From Luscinia megarhynchos (taxonomy: Eukaryota; Chordata; Aves; Passeriformes; Turdidae): a stretch of 64,000 nucleotides of DNA. Position numbers and translations under genes: made by a program. Shown here one piece after another: positions 34,470 through 45,500 of this stretch. The notes below the pieces were generated by a model. That model was not told the DNA's origin and did no database searches. It worked only from the letters and a program-made list of their open reading frames with translations. The stretch spans positions 372,001 through 436,000 of the forward strand of contig CM067584.1 of NCBI GenBank assembly GCA_034336665.1, given 5' to 3'. Each line of letters starts with the position of its first letter. Positions within the stretch are counted from its first letter, which is position 1.

Positions 34470-36780
34470 GTGAGTCTGCTACTGACAGCCTTTGTGTTCC
34501 AAAATAAACAAGTGCTCCCTGTACACGTTTAGAATGATGTAGCTCAGTTTTTAAGTGACTTTTCCTGGTACATTTCCAACATTAAGTTGGAAAAATTTCC
34601 ACTACAATGTTCTCTTATTTTCTCAGTCTAAATCTAATCAGTTTTTCTTTCAGCATCAAAGTTCTTATCAAGCTCAAAGTTCTTAGAGCAAGATATTTCA
34701 CACTTAAAATTTAAGATAAATTAACTGCCTATTACTTTGCTATATCTTCTACATTAACCATTTAAAATCAGGTTAACTGAAGTCTAGATGTATAGAGATC
34801 AGCATAACTAAGCTATTTTTATTTTAATGTCTTAGCAACATAGTAAGAATTGCAATGATTTATTTTAGAAATAAGCATTGCCATGCCATAGGGCCAATTG
34901 CAAATAGAGAGATGCACTATTATTCCAAGAAACCCAGAAATCAAGGTGCAAATACAGAATTAAGAAGTGTATTAGATGCAGTCTGGAGTTGAACACAGGT
35001 GCTATATAAGAATGTTTCATAAACGTTTAACACAGGAAGCAAAGAAACATTCTAACCAACTGCAAATTGGAAATTTGAAAGACTCAAATTTTAGTTAGGC
35101 TAAAAGGAGAGCAAAAAGCCTGGGCCTACTTTCTTCATCAAAAACTTGAGCAACTCAGTCTGTCTGGAAAACACATCCTCACTTTCCCTTCTCACTCAGG
35201 GGCCCTTCCCTTGCTCTTTGAAAGGAATTTCTCCAAGAGACACTTTACCCACTCAGGAGCACCCCAGGGTTACCCTAAGGAAAGGATGCAGCAGCCTGTT
35301 CTCTTCAGTAAAGTCCCTCTTTTGGGGACTCTAAGGGTCAACTGGCATGAAAACCAAAGCAAAACTGCACCCAAGAATGTTTTAGCACCTGCAAAGAAAG
35401 GCAACCATAGGGTTGCAACATTTAAACAACAGCTCCTGCCTGACTTGCCTCGGGTTTCAGGAGAGACCCTCTTTTCCTTTTCCAACTTGGCCCTGCGTTT
35501 TCCTTGAGATGCCACAGGCTCTTCCCTGATCCTGTTGGGAGGCACTGGCAATGTCTCCCTGGGGCCGTGAGCCCTGTCCCAGAGGATGATGCCCCGCGAC
35601 CCCAGCAGCCGGGATGTGACCTGAGCAGAGTCTGGCGCGGATCTCACAGCACCAAGAGCCAGCAGCCTCGCCGGCAAACAGGGGCAGCCACTGCCCGCTC
35701 CGAGCTGAGCCTCCCTGGGCTCCAGGCAGGGAATAGCAGGGCACGGCTGCTCCTGGCAAGGGACAGTGCCTGCCGCAAAACCGTCCTGCTTAAAGCCAGA
35801 GCTCCAACAGGAGAGCAAAACACCGGCAGCAAAGTCCAGCTGCTCGCAAAACTGCATTAACATCACAGACACGGATTCCTGCTTTTATGAAAATATTACG
35901 CATTGTAATGCTTAATACATCTCCAGGGGTTTTGTTGCTGTTATTTCATGAAAAGCCTTAATTCACCATGTGTCCTATGGTAACATTTCAAACTTTCGCA
36001 CAAAACGTGGAAGTAGCACTGAACGAATGAAGCAAATCAGTTGCTCTTTCCAGACCCGAAGAATGTGATTGCAATACGACACCTTGGAAGGTTTCTTGCT
36101 CTGATTGGGACGTCATTACATTTCACAATGTTCACTAGTCAAATTTAAACTGATTCAGGTTTTGACTGATCAAGAAGAGAACAAAACTTAAAAAGAGATT
36201 TTTAAACAGGGACACGACACCAAAGATTCCAGTGAACCTCAGAAGACATCAACACTGCAACTCTAAAAATATCCATTTAAGTACACAGGTCCAGAAATAT
36301 CCGTAACAGCGCAGAAGATCGGAGTTGCTTACCTTGTCAGAAAAGATCTCTCTCAACAAGGGTGAGGCCTGAGCTTCATTTAAATTTTAAATTGTGAGCG
36401 CAACCCATAAGCATTCCACATCAGTGTAACAAAGTGGCAGGATTTTATCCAGTCCGAAGTCTGCTTTTCTGCTCATCCTACAGCAGACAGAATAAGAAGT
36501 TAAAGAACACCTGAAAAACTATGAACAAAAAATGTTTTAACAGTGACTTGACTATAATTAAAATGCCATCACACAATCTAATAAATCTGTTTTAATTCCC
36601 TCACGTATTTTAAGACAAATTGGAGATTTTGAAAGAACCTGATTTCTGAGTTTTTTGAGTGGTTTGTTTTTGTTTTTTTACACACAAAATAGGTATTTGG
36701 AGACACGGCTAGCAGGCCTTATACGGGTGCTGGGAGTAACAATTACCTCAAGAACTGTAAATTAATCAAACTGCAACGAC
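34470..36780. other. Intergenic DNA without identifiable gene
   Basis: This holds AT-rich sequence (34500-35100) and a GC-richer block (about 35180-35870) with a 200-codon open frame on the minus strand that has no recognisable domain and is probably chance. On the minus strand at 36323-36369 a short stretch could be a small exon between AG and GTAAGC (reading PLLREIFSDK), but this is weak. No RNA gene was recognised. Confidence 0.4.
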
Positions 36781-36790
36781 ATGGAGGTTC

Positions 36791-37140
36791 CAGGGCCACT
36801 CTGCCGGGTCCGTGAGGCACCGCCGCCTCAGAGGGGCTTTCCCGCCCTTTTTCCGCCCGCCCTAGTTCCTCCCCCCCGCGCCGTCTACCCGGGCCTTTCC
36901 CGCCCTTTCCTGCTCCCCTCACGGCCTGGCGCCGCCTCAGCCCCGCTCGCTCCGGGCCTCTCAAGCCGTCCCGCACCGCAGCAAAAGCACGATCGTTATT
37001 CCTTCAGCAAAGGGAGAATTCCTCGCGGGCAGCGCGGGGATTTTCTCGGTGTTTCTCGTCGGGCAGCAGTGAGGGAGGCAGAGCGCCGTCCGCCCCTCAC
37101 AAATCCACACCGGCGCTGCTGCTCGCAACGCAACCGGGAA
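36791..37140. promoter_or_regulatory. CpG-rich block, possible CpG-island promoter
   Basis: A sharply GC- and CpG-rich stretch, with many CCGCC and CGCGG words and a NotI-like CG density, set in AT-rich DNA. This is typical of a vertebrate CpG-island promoter. It may drive a gene on the minus strand: just downstream on that strand a donor-like CTTGAG/GTAATT occurs near 36755. I cannot name the gene, and a transposon-derived GC-rich block is possible. Confidence 0.4.
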
Positions 37141-37394
37141 TGTAAAATGCTGGTTTGGTGTAGCGGGACGGATCAAAAATGACGCTTCAGGCTTGCAGAT
37201 TCAAGAAGTGAAACTGATTTTAGAATTCAGTTTCATACCGCACGTGCAACAACGTTTAGATCTTATTTTTATGTATAAACCCCCAGACATTGCCTTACTG
37301 CCTTTTAAAACAAGCTGCTGGATTGCAGCTGAAAAGTAGTTTCCAGGCCATGAGCCCGGGTTGCTCACAGAATGAAACTGAAAACTCGGCATTG

Positions 37395-37803
37395 GGCTAT
37401 GAAGACCGTCTCAGGGAGAAACCATGGGAGGAACAGCTGAGGGTATTTGGTGTGCTCAGCTGGGGGAGGCTGAGGGGAGATTGAGCTCTTCAACATCCTC
37501 CCAGGGGCGGTGGAGAAGCAGCTTCGATCTCTGCCCTCTGTGACCAGTGACAGGGCCCAGGCAATGGCTGGAGCTGACAGGTGAAGTTTAGGCTGAATAT
37601 CACCGTGGTCCCTAAGGGTGATCAGGCACTGAACAGGCTCCCCAGGGAATGGGCACAGCCCCAAGTTGGCCAGAGCTCCAGGAGCATTTGGACAATACTC
37701 CCAGGCATAGGGTGGGATTGTTGAGGTGTCTGTGCAGGGTCAGGGGTTGGACTGGATGGTCCTTGTGGGTCCTTCCAACTCAGAAGCTTCCAATATTCTA
37801 TGA
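37395..37803 (+). mobile_element. CR1-type LINE 3' fragment
   Basis: CR1 3' region words are present in order: a GAGGCTGAGGGGAGATTGAG segment, a CTGTGACCAGTGACAGGGCC segment, then GGTTGGACTGGATGGTCCTT and a terminal ATTCTATGA. It is a 5'-truncated and diverged copy on the + strand with no coding capacity. Confidence 0.85.
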
Positions 37804-37999
37804 CATAAAAACAAGTATTCAAAACCTGCCTCCTAAGTACTATGCCAAAAAGTATTTACACCACCACAGGAAATAAACGGTTGCTACCTAAACTAACAAA
37901 GGGACTCCACAGACTTACCCATATATATGCAACATTTCACTTGAGCTGGAGTTAAAGCTGGCTTGAACTGTGAGGGACAATAAAATTTTGTTTTTCAAA

Positions 38000-39090
38000 T
38001 GTATCAGTGGCAAAATGTCCAGCCCACAGTTGGAATAACACATCACGTAGTAGGTGAGCAACTGGCTCACTGGTCAGGCACAAAGGTCTGTAGTGAATGG
38101 GGTGACATCACGCTGGCACTGGTCACTAGTGGTGCTCCACAGGGCTCCATCCTTGGCCCTGTGCTTTTCAAGACCTTAATAAATTACTTGGGTACAAGAC
38201 TGGAAGGAGTACGAAGCAAGTTTGCAGATGATACGAAATGGATAGGAGCAGTTGACTGACTCCTTTGAATTCAGGGAGGCCCTGCAGAGGGACCTCAACA
38301 AATTAGAGGAGTGGCCATCACCAACTGTTTGAAGCTGAACAAGAGATAGTGCTGGATTCTGCACCTGGGATGGGGTAACCCTGGATATAAATGCAGAATG
38401 AAGACTGAGATGCTGGAAAGCAGTGTCGCAGCAGGGGATCTCGGTGTCCTGGTTGATGGAAAGTTGAATGTGAATCAGCACTGCCCTGGAAGCCAGGAGG
38501 GACATCAGGATCCTGGATCAGGCACAGAGTCACCAGCTGGTCAAGGGAGAGGACTGTCCTGCTCTGCTCTGCGCTGGGGCAGCCTCACCTTGAATATTTT
38601 GTGCAGTTTTGATCACTGCAATTTAAGAAAGATATTAAGCTATTAGAGAACCTCCAAAGGAGGGCAGCGAAGATGGTGAAGGGCCTTGAGGGGAAGCTGT
38701 GTGAGGACGAGCTGAGAGCACTTGGTGTGTTCAGATGGAGGAGACTGAGGAGAGACCTCACTGCAGTTAAGACTTTTTTGTGAGAGAAGGAAGAGGGGCA
38801 GACTCCGATCTCCTGTCTTGGTGACCAGTGACAGGACCCAAGGAAATAACCTGAAATTGTGTCAGGGGAGGTTTAGGTTGGATATTAGAAAAAGGTTCCT
38901 CACCCAGAGGGTGGTTGGGGGCTGGAACAGACTCCCCAGAAAAGTGGTCACAGGACCAAGCCTGATGGAGCTCAAGGAGTGTTTGGACAATGCTCTCAGG
39001 TACAGGGTGGGACTCCTGGGGATTGTTCTTGTGCAGGCCCAGGAGATGGACTTGATGATCCTTGTGGGTCCTCTGTGACTCTGTGATTCC
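38000..39090 (+). mobile_element. CR1-type LINE fragment with reverse-transcriptase remnant
   Basis: The 5' part still reads as the end of the CR1 ORF2 reverse transcriptase: [11 protein letters not shown] followed by the catalytic-box remnant KFADDTK (frame ending near 38259). The rest follows the CR1 3' region, including a GGAGACTGAGGAGAGACCTC segment and GTGGGTCCTCTGTGACTCTG near the end. Frames are broken, so the element is dead. It lies about 400 nt upstream of the gene 2 promoter. Confidence 0.85.
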
Positions 39091-39500
39091 TGTAAAACAA
39101 CAGTGGCCGTCTTGTACTTGGGGCATGTATTTTGGTGGTGCTATGGTTACAAAGAACGTAAAGTGCATTTTGGAAGGTGCAAAGGCTTTTCTTTATTCAG
39201 ACTGATTGAAAGCGGGTTTTTTTGTTTGCTTAAAGTCAAGGCTATCTCTGATCGTAAGTTTGATGTGAAGTTTCAGAAGTAATTAGTACATGTCAGAGAG
39301 TTACCAAAAAGCATATTTAATTTTTTACTAGAAATGGAGCCTTATCTGATAATTATTACGTCAAAATTTGCAGAAATACAATCCCATGTTTATCAAGCAG
39401 TTACAGCAGGAAATAATTTTCAGTGAAATGCAGCAGGGATACAAATCACAAAATAATTTTATTGCAACACTCAGTCCTTCTACACCTAATTCTGAAAACA

Positions 39501-39509
39501 TATAAAAGG
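39501..39509 (+). promoter_or_regulatory. TATA box of gene 2
   Basis: TATAAAAGG lies 63 nt upstream of the gene 2 start codon, which would place transcription start at roughly 39530 and give a 5' UTR of about 30-35 nt. No comparable TATA plus exon 1 pair occurs between modules in either array. This is a main reason for treating each array as one gene. Confidence 0.75.
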
Positions 39510-39563
39510 TGGAGGGTTCACACTGTTCTTTCTACTTGCAGCAGCATCAGCTCTGCAGTCAGC

Positions 39564-39575
39564 ATGAATCTCCCT
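39564..39575 (+). CDS. Gene 2 exon 1 (start codon, MNLP)
   Basis: ATG-AAT-CTC-CCT then GTGAGT. Human GKN1 exon 1 also contributes only four residues before the hydrophobic signal exon, so the split position is conserved. The ATG is the first after the expected transcription start. Confidence 0.85.
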
Positions 39576-42500
39576 GTGAGTATGCCTGCTTTTCTTCCTT
39601 ATACACTGAAACTTTGATTCAAACCCATTCCTTTACCCCTCAGAAGGGCTTCTGCCTCTCTGCAGCACTAAGGCTTTCTCTGGGGACATTTTGCTGCTCC
39701 AGAATGAGCAGCTCACACCTGTTCCCCAGAGGAGCTGAGGAGGTAAGGATTTTTTCACAGCTTGGCTGTACATTATTCAGAAAATAGGAAGCCTAATCCA
39801 TGTCCATTATTATCACTGCTTTTGCACAACTGGAGCACTGCAGCAGTGGATCAAGCCCTGTAATGCCAGAGCAGAAGAAATGGAAAAGCTTTCTCCTCAC
39901 TCTTGTAAAACACCTGTGTGCACCTGCACAGGTCTGAGAAACTTGAGATTCAGGTCTTGAAAGAGCAAGTGTGAAATGTGTCTGCTTTGCAGCACCCTGG
40001 GGTGGAGCAAGGCTGCCTCCCTTTTGGGACACGGATGCAATCCCAGGATGAAAGCAAAAAAGGATCCAATGAGAGTCCTTAAACATCAGATGAAGAAAAA
40101 GGGAAGGAGGATTCTTACGACCAGATTTGTCAGCCAGTGCTGCAGTTACACTTTTTTATTTGATTTTCATTTCAGATTTTGACTGCAGTCCTTCTTGGAC
40201 TGGTCCTGTCTCCAGCCCTTGCTGATCATGTGAGTACAAGTGACCAATTCCCACATGACTGGCTGCTCTATGTTCTCCACTTCATGAAATCTCCTTTTTC
40301 TTTCACCACTCCTTTGGAGGAAACAAATTGAAATCTTCTCTGACACATGAAACTCTGGCGCGCTCTATGGGGTAGAACTTATTCTAGTCTAGCAAAGATT
40401 TTTATAAAAATTTTGGGAGATCAGTGACTAGTTTGGAAATCTAAAAATGTCTCATGTTTTAAGTGAGTCTCAACAAAAATTGAAAACCAGCAAGTCATCC
40501 TTGGTGTAAAGACCGAGGTTCCCATCACTAGAGGCCAATCACAGATCATGATGGCACTTACCAGAGAGCAGCACTTCCAATGCAGCAGCAATTTTTCTAA
40601 AACTCTGGGGACATCACTGCCTCCCTTCAAAGACTAAACATCTTCTTCCCCTCGGTTTTTCAGTCTCAGCAGGCGGATAACAACTGCCAGGTCTCTGTTG
40701 GAGGTGTTTTCCAAAATATGACTCTCAGTAGTCAAACACTTGTGGTGGTAATTGAACAAAGGAGTGACCACTTGTCATGGAAAACCGTCTGGCACTACAA
40801 AACGGTGAGTGGCAAGGAGGGGGCTTGTTCACAAAGCATATGAGGAGACCGGTTGCTGGTAGAGCTGGTCCAGGGATGGGGACTGTTTCCTTCTTCTGAC
40901 TGTCTGGAGCTCATGATTTGGGGTAACAACTCTTGCTATTCATTCCTCTTTTACCAAAGGGTTTTATCCAATCCCGTGGGTAGACAAACTGAATTGCAAG
41001 TGGTCAATAACTTTTTATTACAGGGTATCATTGCAACCAAAGTGATGCCAGAGAGAACTTGCTACATTTCTACCATGAACAGAAATGAGATGCCCAGCTT
41101 TGAAAATCTGGCCAAACTGGCTTCACAGAATAGGGTAAGATTCAAAATTAGTGGTACCAAATGTTTTAGTGTAGTTGATAATCATTTTTGGCTGAGATAC
41201 TATTTTCCAAACCTTTTAAACCAATGGGCAAATAAAAAGACATTTTAGTGGTGATATGTTTAGTAATATTTTTCAGTTATACCATTTGTAAATATTCAAA
41301 AACGACAATATCCTTTTTCGAGGTCTTTAGTGCAGGTACATCATATTGAGTCCAAGTCCCAGAGTAGATAGATTATTTTTTCAATAATTTAAATTATTAT
41401 AAAATTGAATCTTTTTTTACTGTCCTAGTATCTACAATATCGATTTTTTTCTAAGTATGTTTCATAATTTCTCACACTCAGAGTCTTAAAACAATAATTT
41501 TTCTTCAGAATATCTACTTGAGGAAGAAGGACTATTGCAGTATTGCAAAAAAAATATTTACGTAAGCTTTCAAACATTTGAAAGAAAATTATGCACCGAT
41601 GTTCCTTTAGTTCGGCCATCCACATTAGCATAGACATTACAAAAATTATCTCAGCACAACTGTATTAATCTTTGCTAAACACTGCCTTCCCTTGAAATCT
41701 GAGAACTGAGTCTGTAAAACACCCACACATTAAAAAGCAGGAAGACCTGCAGGGCACACAGAAATCAAAAGGAGATTTCTCCTGCCGGCCTTCCAGCCCA
41801 AGTGCCTCTGAGGGGCCAGGGCAGTGACTGAGCAAATGCTCTGGAAGGAGCTCTGGCTCCACAGAGTGGCTGCACTCCAGATCTCCTCTTCAGTGCTTTC
41901 CTTGCTCTGCCACTTCCCCTCAGGCTCCATGCACCTTGACTCCATTAGAATAATCTGCCTTTAGAGATGCCTACAAGGCTGGCTAGCGGTTCCACAGCCC
42001 CCAGGGGAAAAAAAAGGCATCCCTAAAGGCAGCTTGGACTCAAACACCCAGCTCCAACAGGAACAGGCCTATCAGGAACCAGCTCCTGACACTCAGCTTG
42101 CTGAATGTTGGTTTTTCATGCTTAGAACCTGCTCGGTTTTGGACGACCTACCAAGAAGATCACCTTTGTCACCAATGGATTGGTCAACAACCTCAATTCT
42201 TATGGAATAGACATCACTGCTATGTGCAGCGGACTCACCACCTACATGGCTTATGAAGTTCACAGTGAGTGCAAGCATGGGAATTCTAAGTATGTTTTTT
42301 GGCCTTTTTGTCTCCTGGGGCTTGACTAAGGCACCATTGCTGCTCTTCTACCATGAAACCCATGGACATCAAGGGTTTCTTTCAGCAATTGCACCAAGGG
42401 TTTGGCACCTCTGCAGATCAGGACTGCAATAGGCTGGTGTCACAGCCCCCATTAAATGACCCAAAACAAACCCTTACAGCTGCTTTCCAGAAAACTTTAT

Positions 42501-45500
42501 GTGCCCTTCCCTCACACCTGAGTTTCCCTGTAATACCCAGTCACGAAGAAAACTTGTTCTAAGAATCACGGTCCTTCAAGTCCGAGCTTGCTGCTGAACT
42601 TAACCCAGACAGGCACCAAAACCATTTGCTTCACCGCACGAAGCCAAGAGCCTTCAATCCTTGCAGCTTTTTTCCATGAGCCACAGTCCAATTCCCCAGG
42701 ACTTTACTGACCTAAACTTCTTAGGATTCTTTAAGGATGTCACAGGCCATATGACTGGGCCCATAAACTGGCAGCAGCCCCACAATATAATGCCCAGCCA
42801 TTCGGACACACAGAAGCCAGTGCAATAGAGCCGCAATTTCTCCACGGGAAATCCCAAAAGCTTTTCAAGAACACGTCTTTGTGGGCATCCCTTCCTGAGC
42901 CACAGAGCCGATGCTCTTCTAGGAATCCAAGATTATCCGTCCCTTGTAGAGCTCAAATATTCTGAATGCAGCAGTTCCTCAGATATACCAGCAACCCCTT
43001 TTGAAAGGCAGCCAAGGTCTTAGGAATTGGCTCATGGGGTTTTGTTTCTTCCTTCCTTGCTTTCCAAGGACCCCAAGTGAATCTGGGATCATGCGTTACA
43101 TTGGATGTCCTGAGAGTTGTAGAACTTCAGTACTGCAATAGACATAGCAATGGACAGGTGAGCAAACCTTAGCCCTTACCTTTCTTGAACCACATGGGGG
43201 AGGCATCAGAGCTGCTGCCCAAAGGCAACTCTGATGCCGTTCTTCCTAGAATGTCCACATTTGAGAGATTACTGCTTCAGATTACTGAATGTGAAATACA
43301 GCATTGGGTCGGCAGAGGTTCCCCTCATTTAGGAAGGAGGTTCCCGAAATGAAGGCAATGTTCTTCTATATTTACATATCAGAAGGCACCAGATGACAGC
43401 TGTCAGATGCAGCAATGTTTCACTGAATGCTTAAAACGCTTTCTTACGGCCTTTGCCCAACACCAGAGCTTTGATTCTGGGTCCTTTGGAAAAGACTGAG
43501 GGCAGGGCAGGCGCTTCCTGGGGGGCAGCAATTCTTCTTCCATTGTGGCAGGGATTTTTCAGAAGCTTTGGAGACATCACTGTTATTACCCTTCAGAGGT
43601 GAAACGTCTTCTTTCCCTTGGCGTTTTTTTAGATTCCTCAGTTTCCCGGCGACCTCGGCAACAGCACGCAAGTCATCATTGGTGGCCAGTCCCAAATTGT
43701 GACCATCAACATGCAGTGGCGCGTGGCAATCATTGAGCAAAACAGCATCAGCGGGTCCTGGAAAACCATCTGGAACTACAACACGGTGAGTGGCAGGGAC
43801 GGGGCTCATTCCAAAAGTATCCTCCAAGGAGACTGGCTCCTTGTGGAGCTGGCCCAGGGGTGGCGTTTGTTTCCTTTTTCTGACCGTGCTGAGTGCGCGA
43901 TTTTGGGTAGGAACTCTTGGGCACTCGTGCCTGTTTTAACAGAGGGTTTTCTCCAATCGCCAGGCTTGAAAGAATGAAGTGCCAGTACTGAATAATTTTT
44001 TTTTTTTTTTTTTTTTTTTGCAGGGCGTCATTGCAACCAAAGTCACGCAACAGAACACCTGCTACATTTCCATCATGAACAAAAATGAGATGCCCAGCTT
44101 CAATAATCTGGCCCGCCTGGCACAAGAGAGCAGGGTAAGATGCCAAAGGAGTAGCACGTTCCTCAGCCTGGAGCTCATTGGCCCATTTCTTCATGTGCTT
44201 TTTCCGTCTTGGCAGGATGAGGGTGTCAGAAGTGGCAGGATTTTCCTTCTCTCACCAGTAGTGGGGCTTGAGAATTTTTTCCGTAAGGAAGCTTTGCTGA
44301 AAGAAGAAGGGGGCTGCACCATTGCCTTCCCCCTCTTTCTCTGATGATGTTGAGCTCTGATTCTTGCTGGGCAAAGGCTGTTTCTCAGAAGCCCTTCAAG
44401 GGTCTTCATTCTCTTGGCCTGCCAAGATGTCAAAGTCGTGACGCAGACTATTCAGTACCAAAGTGCGTTGGTCAGCTCAGAACTTTGCACTGCAGCTGCT
44501 CTTGGCCAGGCTCCCTTTTTCCTTTGGGGGCTTAAGAGAGCGTCTCCCTGTTCCACGGCCTTTCCCCGAAGGGAATATGCCTGGCAGGAACCAGGTCCCA
44601 GCACTGATCTTGCTGAATGCTGGTTTTGTTGTTCAGAACCAGATCGGTTTTGGACGACCTACCAAGAAGATCACCTTTGTGGCCAATGGCTTGGTCAACA
44701 ACCTCAGGTCTTACGGAGCAGATGTCTTTTCCATGTGCAATGGACTCACCACCTACATGGCTTACGAAGTTCACGGTGAGTGCCAGCAAAGGGGGTCTAA
44801 GCGACCTGGCACGGGTTTCCCGGTGGAATGACCAATGCACGATGGTTGCTCTTCCACCTTGAGTCGCACAGACTCCAAGAGCTTCAGCAGTTGCACCAAG
44901 GGTTCAACATCTGTGCAGTTCCGCTACAGGAGCAGGGTGGTGTCCCAGCTGCAATAAAGGACGCGATGCAAACCCTTGCAGCTCCTTCCTGGGAAGCTTA
45001 GGGAGGCTGAAATTTGGGCCCATGAGAGCTTCAGCTCCCACTGAGCTCCCCCGGCAATGCCCGTCAAGAAAAAGGGTCTTTCTAAGAACGGCTGTCCTTC
45101 AGGTCAGAGGTGACGGAGGGTTTGAATGGCAGCCAAGGTCTTAGGCATTAGCTCATGGGGTTTTGTTTCTTCCTTCCTTGCTTTCCAAGGACCCCAAGTG
45201 AATCTGGGATCATGCGTTACGCTCGATGTCCTGAGAGTCGTGGATCTGAAGTACTGCACTGGCAATGGCAATGGACAGGTGAGAAAACCTTAGCCCTTAC
45301 CTTTCTTGAACCTGATAGGGGGCCTTCAGAGCTGCTGCCCAAAGGCAACCCTGATGCCCTTCTTGCCTGGCATCTCCTCCTTGAGAGCTTCCTGCTTGAG
45401 GCTGCAAATGCTGAAACAGAGCATCGGGTCGGCAGAGGTTTCCGTCCAGGACTTTATTGTGGATTAACTGTGGCCAGTGCTCTTGCACGCATCAGCTTCT

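Noticed and set aside
35270..35872. 200-codon minus-strand ORF in GC-rich DNA
   Set aside because: No domain or conserved motif; stops are rare by composition in this stretch. Probably chance.
40481..40560. GCAAGTCATCCTTGGTG in gene 2 intron 2, similar to GCAAGTCATCATTGGTGG of exon 3
   Set aside because: The match is short and the flanks do not continue the exon; likely a decayed fragment or chance.
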